This document shows positions 14,122 to 19,757 of a stretch of DNA of 19,757 nt, in pieces (the stretch's first letter is position 1; each line of letters opens with the position of its first letter). The stretch is taken from the NCBI GenBank assembly GCA_030698645.1, contig JAUYMV010000709.1:1-19757 (forward strand), written 5' to 3'. The notes beneath the pieces were generated by a model, which ran no database searches, was not told the origin of the DNA, and saw nothing but the letters and a program-made list of their open reading frames with translations. The translations under genes and the position numbers were made by a program. This DNA comes from Mesorhizobium sp. (GTDB lineage Bacteria > Pseudomonadota > Alphaproteobacteria > Rhizobiales > Rhizobiaceae).

Positions 14122-15501
14122 TCAGCCGCGTTTGCGCGCCGTCACCCGCATCGGCAAGCCGCCTTCGGGCTGCGTTGTCAGCTTCTGCACCGGCCACGGA
14201 TTGGTCTCGGCCACAGTGTCGAAGCGGAACCGCGACATCAGCACGCCGAGCGCGATGACGGCCTCCTGCATGGCAAACGACGCGCCGATGCAGATGCGCG
14301 GGCCGGCGCCGAACGGCAGGTACTGGAAGCGGTCGATCTTGTCGCGGTTTTCGGGATGGAAGCGCGACGGCATGAACGCGTCCGGATTGTCCCACAACTT
14401 TCGGTGCCTGTGCACCGTCCAGGGCATCACCAGAACAGTCGCCCCCTCGCGCAGCACGAGGTCCTTGTAGCGGTCCTCGACGATCGGCTGGCGGTTGATC
14501 GACGGCGCCGGGGGATAGAGCCGCATCGCCTCCTCGAAGGCCGCGCGGGTGTAGGGCATCGCATCGAGCCATTTCACCGGGTCCGGCTCGCGCGCCAACA
14601 CCTCATCGATCTCGGCCTCGATCCTGTCGCGCTCCCAAGGCGATTCGGCCAGGCAATAGAGTGTCCAGCCGAGCGCGCGCGCCGTGGTTTCATGGCCGGC
14701 GCCGATGAAGGTGATGATGTTGTCCTCGACCTCGCCGCGCGTCAGACCGTCCGGTCCCTCGGCCTTGAGCAGCATGGTGAGGAAATCCTCGGGCGTCCCG
14801 TCCGGATCGCGCGTCAACCGCTCGCGGCGCATCTCCATCGTGTCTGCGACGATCTTGCGGAAATAGGCCATCGTCTTGCGGCCGCGGATGCGCGTGATGC
14901 GGGGCAGCCAGTGCGGCGCGCGCAGCAGGTCGAGCGGATCGACGCGGCCCATGGTTTCGAACAGGCGGTCGATCTGCTTTTCGAACGCGCCGGGCTCGCT
15001 GGCGATCTCGCCCGAAAACAGCGTCTCGGCGAGAATATCATAGGTCAGCGCCGTCATGTCGCGCGCGATATCGACCGTTTCGGTCCGGCCTTCGTAGCGG
15101 TCGGCAAATGCCGTCGTCCGCTTCAGCATCGGCGCCGCGAAGCCGAAGATGTGGCGCGGCGTGAACACCGGCGCCATTGCCTTGCGAGAGCGCTTCCAGA
15201 CGTCGCCCTCGGCCGTCAACAGCCCGTCGCGCAAGATCGGCCGCAGGATGTTCTGGCGCACCTCCGACATTTTGTAGTTCTTGACATTGTCGACGAGGAT
15301 GTGGCGGATCAGTCCGGGATCATTGGCGATGACGAGCGGCCCGCCAACGCCGCCGACCGAAATCCATGGCTCGTTGTAGGATGGCTCCCCCCACAGCTCG
15401 AGCGGGTTACGGTAGACGATCCGGATCATCTGAAGGAAAGACGGCGGCGAGCTGCGCGGCTTCGGCGCGGGCGGCACGAAAGGGGTGGGCGTAGCGTCCA
15501 T
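14122..15501 (-). CDS. Cytochrome P450 monooxygenase
   Basis: This 459-residue soluble cytochrome P450 uses heme to insert oxygen into an organic substrate. Key sites are all present: the oxygen-activating I-helix GAGHETTA with Thr272-Thr273, the K-helix E-x-x-R at 324-327 (EAMRLYPPAP), the MPSRFHPE meander region, and the heme-binding FGAGPRICIG with the proximal Cys404. There is no N-terminal membrane anchor, and no reductase or ferredoxin gene is adjacent, so electron partners must come from elsewhere. The substrate cannot be told; helix pattern and the PPAPSINR region suggest a hydrophobic substrate. The start is ATG 15501, with ATG 15516 as alternative (GAGG 5 bases before it). A promoter-like pair at 15526-15553 would put the mRNA start almost on 15516, which favours 15501. 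It diverges from gyrB. Confidence 0.95.
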   Translation of the reverse strand: MDATPTPFVPPAPKPRSSPPSFLQMIRIVYRNPLELWGEPSYNEPWISVGGVGGPLVIANDPGLIRHILVDNVKNYKMSEVRQNILRPILRDGLLTAEGDVWKRSRKAMAPVFTPRHIFGFAAPMLKRTTAFADRYEGRTETVDIARDMTALTYDILAETLFSGEIASEPGAFEKQIDRLFETMGRVDPLDLLRAPHWLPRITRIRGRKTMAYFRKIVADTMEMRRERLTRDPDGTPEDFLTMLLKAEGPDGLTRGEVEDNIITFIGAGHETTARALGWTLYCLAESPWERDRIEAEIDEVLAREPDPVKWLDAMPYTRAAFEEAMRLYPPAPSINRQPIVEDRYKDLVLREGATVLVMPWTVHRHRKLWDNPDAFMPSRFHPENRDKIDRFQYLPFGAGPRICIGASFAMQEAVIALGVLMSRFRFDTVAETNPWPVQKLTTQPEGGLPMRVTARKRG

Positions 15502-15525
15502 GCGGCAGGTTCCCATTGCCGCCTC

Positions 15526-15553
15526 AATGTAGGGCGGCGGCGCCAAAGCGCAA
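15526..15553 (-). promoter_or_regulatory. Candidate promoter of the P450 gene
   Basis: On the minus strand TTGCGC (15553-15548) and TACATT (15531-15526) are separated by 16 bases. The predicted transcription start falls about 3-8 bases before ATG 15516, giving a very short leader. The match is moderate. Confidence 0.35.
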
Positions 15554-15604
15554 ACGCACCACTCGGAATGGCATCCCGGCTGCCCGGTTCGCTCGCTGCG
15601 CTGA

Positions 15605-18277
<2,673 letters not shown>

Positions 18278-18332
18278 AGCAAGTCCGGCGTTCGCTCAGG
18301 CAAGAATGTCCGTCGCCGCGTGCAATCGGCCT

Positions 18333-18366
18333 CTTGGCGCGTCGCCCCGCGGCGTCCCGCGCCAAG
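18333..18366 (+). terminator. Hairpin 56 bases after gyrB
   Basis: CTTGGCGCG (18333-18341) and CGCGCCAAG (18358-18366) are perfect inverted 9-base arms, with a second CGCC/GGCG pair inside the loop. Only a short CTTTA follows further on, so it is a terminator-like structure, not a textbook intrinsic terminator. The remaining spacer to 18492 shows no other clear element. Confidence 0.5.
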
Positions 18367-18492
18367 CGTTGCCCCTTTACCACGCCGCCAAAATTCCGGA
18401 GTTTCAGCGGGTTGACGCATTCCCCCGCCGTCCCGGCCATGCAATGGTCATGTTGCGGTCACGTGGCCGTGCACAATTTTCGGGGGAACATC

Positions 18493-18891
18493 ATGAACAT
18501 CATGACTGGCGCGCGCGCCGTCGCCATGCGCGGCCTGATGGCGGCCATTCTGGCCGTGTCGGCATTCTTCGGCGGCCTGGCCGCCGCGAGCGCTGGCGAA
18601 GTCACCTTCTCCATCCGCAACTCGCATCCCAATGCCGTCGAGCTTGAGCTCTACAGCCAGGACCGCAATCACGTCTGGCCGGGCGGCAACGAGGTCTACT
18701 ACCTCGACGATGGCGAGACCAAGAGCGTCCCGCTGTCCTGCAACGAGGGCGAGTCGATCTGCTATGGCGCGTGGATTTCGGGCGACCGGGGCACCTATTG
18801 GGGTGTCGGTCCGGACAATGCCGAAAGGTGCAGCGACTGCTGCTACACCTGCACCGGTGGCGAGACCGAAGAAATCGATCTGGTCCCATAG
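18493..18891 (+). CDS. Small secreted cysteine-rich hypothetical protein
   Basis: I cannot name a family for this 132-residue protein. A Sec-type signal is clear: basic start (MTGARAVAMRG), hydrophobic core (LMAAILAVSAFFGGLAAASA) and an A-S-A cleavage site after residue 34. The mature part of about 98 residues is acidic and polar, looks beta-rich (alternating EVTFSIRN and VELELYSQDRNHVW), and has six cysteines at 83, 90, 113, 116, 117 and 120, the last four forming CSDCCYTC. Six cysteines allow three disulfides in the periplasm or outside the cell; alternatively the cluster could bind metal. GAWISGDRGTYWGVGPDNAE looks like a conserved core. The start at 18493 has GGGGGA 5 bases upstream; ATG 18502 is possible. 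A strong terminator follows, so the gene is probably monocistronic. Confidence 0.85.
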   Translation: MNIMTGARAVAMRGLMAAILAVSAFFGGLAAASAGEVTFSIRNSHPNAVELELYSQDRNHVWPGGNEVYYLDDGETKSVPLSCNEGESICYGAWISGDRGTYWGVGPDNAERCSDCCYTCTGGETEEIDLVP

Positions 18892-18932
18892 ACCGGTTCG
18901 TCCTGCGCTTTCGCGAGCCGGACCGTTGCTCT

Positions 18933-18964
18933 AAAGGGCGTGGAGATTTCCACGCCCTTTTCGT
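18933..18964 (+). terminator. Intrinsic terminator of the secreted-protein gene
   Basis: AAAGGGCGTGGA (18933-18944) and TCCACGCCCTTT (18949-18960) form a perfect 12-base stem with a GATT tetraloop, followed by T and CGTT, giving a run of four T after the stem GC. It begins 42 bases after the stop. This is the clearest terminator in the window. Confidence 0.9.
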
Positions 18965-18977
18965 TGGACGGCCCTTC

Positions 18978-19757
18978 ATGACGGTCAGCAAATCCAGGCC
19001 GACGCCGGTCCTTCTCGGCATCGACACCGGCGGAACCTACACCGACGCCGTGCTGTGGTCGGAGTCCGACGGCGTCGTCGCCAAGGCGAAATCGCTGACG
19101 ACCCGCCACGATCTGGCCGAAGGCATTTCCGGCGCGGTCGACGCGGTGATGCAGGCGGCAGGCATTCCGCCAACGTCGATCAAGCTGGTCTCGATGTCGA
19201 CGACGCTCGCCACCAACGCGCTGGTCGAAGGCCAGGGCGGTCGAGTCGCGCTTGTCATGATCGGCTTCGCCGATGCCGACCTCGATCGCGATGGCTTGCG
19301 CGCCGCGCTCGGTTCCGATCCGGTGATCGCGTGCGCCGGCGGGCATGACGTGCATGGCAACGCGCAGCCGCTCGATCTCGGGCCTCTCGAAGCGGCGCTT
19401 CCGGCGCTCGGCGCAAGCGTCTCCGGCTTCGCGGTGTGCGCCTATTTCGCGACGCGCAATCCGGCGCACGAGAACGCCGCGACCGAGATGATCCGCGCCG
19501 CGACCGGCCTGCCGGTGACGGCTAGCCACGAACTGACGTCGAAGCTCGGCGGTCCGCGCCGCGCGTTGACGACGTTGCTCAACGCCCGGTTGATCGCCAT
19601 GATCGACCGCCTGGTCGCTGCGACCGAGGGCTTCCTCCAAAAGCGCGGCATCGCAGCGCCGCTGATGGTGGTGCGCGGCGACGGCGCATTGGTTTCGGCG
19701 GCTTTCGCCCGCGCGCGTCCGATCGAAACCATCCTGTCCGGACCGGCGGCCAGCCTC
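18978..19757 (+). CDS. Hydantoinase/oxoprolinase family protein, subunit A, 3' end outside window
   Basis: The open frame from ATG 18978 runs to the window end without a stop, giving 260 visible residues. It matches the N-terminal part of the HyuA family (N-methylhydantoinase A / 5-oxoprolinase), ATP-dependent amidohydrolases that open hydantoin or oxoproline rings. Visible landmarks are the ATPase phosphate-1 loop VLLGIDTGGTYTDAVLW (residues 11-27), STTLATNALVEGQGGRVALV near 75-94 and ILSGPAASL at the very end, which leads into the second ATPase half. Full family members are about 500-700 residues, so more than half is missing here. The ribosome site is weak (GGACGG). It starts just after the terminator of the secreted-protein gene and so should have its own promoter, which I cannot place. 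Substrate and partner subunit B are not visible. Confidence 0.9.
   Translation, partial: MTVSKSRPTPVLLGIDTGGTYTDAVLWSESDGVVAKAKSLTTRHDLAEGISGAVDAVMQAAGIPPTSIKLVSMSTTLATNALVEGQGGRVALVMIGFADADLDRDGLRAALGSDPVIACAGGHDVHGNAQPLDLGPLEAALPALGASVSGFAVCAYFATRNPAHENAATEMIRAATGLPVTASHELTSKLGGPRRALTTLLNARLIAMIDRLVAATEGFLQKRGIAAPLMVVRGDGALVSAAFARARPIETILSGPAASL

Noticed and set aside
18412..18450. TTGACG as a -35 box for the secreted-protein gene
   Set aside because: No acceptable -10 hexamer lies 16-19 bases downstream.

Overview
This is a dense, strongly G+C-rich chromosomal stretch from an alphaproteobacterium. Protein style and gene order (grpE-hrcA facing rph-rdgB-hemW, then rsmI-yraN) point to the Hyphomicrobiales (Rhizobiales), most likely Mesorhizobium or a close Phyllobacteriaceae relative; this placement is inferred from recalled sequence character, not from a search. 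I count 24 protein genes, two of them cut by the window edges and one of them a very small leader-like frame. I see no rRNA, tRNA, CRISPR array, transposase or prophage gene, and no gene-free stretch longer than 300 bases. Region by region: 1-1486 (minus) holds a ribokinase (C-terminus outside the window) behind an AraC-HTH/O6-alkylguanine methyltransferase fusion. 1560-4129 holds a DUF2244 membrane protein, the divergent base-excision glycosylase Nth, a DUF2214 membrane protein and a CysZ/EI24-like membrane protein. 4284-5915 is adenosine kinase convergent with a TRIC/UPF0126 channel-like protein. 6057-7843 is the heat-shock unit hrcA-grpE on the minus strand, ending in a curious inverted heptamer repeat. 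7994-11450 is a co-directional run rph, VOC protein, rdgB, hemW, EamA with overlapping or nearly touching ends. 11570-11835 (minus) is a tiny two-frame unit (22 and 58 aa). 11881-14085 is rsmI, yraN and a Tat-exported cyclase-family hydrolase. 14122-15501 (minus) is a lone cytochrome P450. 15791-18277 is gyrB. 18493-18891 encodes a small secreted cysteine-rich protein with its own clear terminator, and 18978 onward is the N-terminal part of a hydantoinase/oxoprolinase A subunit. How the genes work together: most are housekeeping (nucleic-acid repair and processing, nucleotide-pool cleaning, purine salvage, chaperone control, tRNA 3' trimming, 16S rRNA methylation, DNA topology). Accessory items sit at the joints of this conserved backbone: the VOC protein, EamA, the small two-frame unit, the cyclase, the P450 and the secreted Cys-rich protein. 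I found no convincing new multi-gene system. The best candidates for something undescribed are the secreted Cys-rich protein (18493-18891), the 22+58 aa micro-operon (11570-11835), the inverted heptamer element after grpE (5941-6053) and the CHHC-plus-Tat leader of the cyclase (from 13267).
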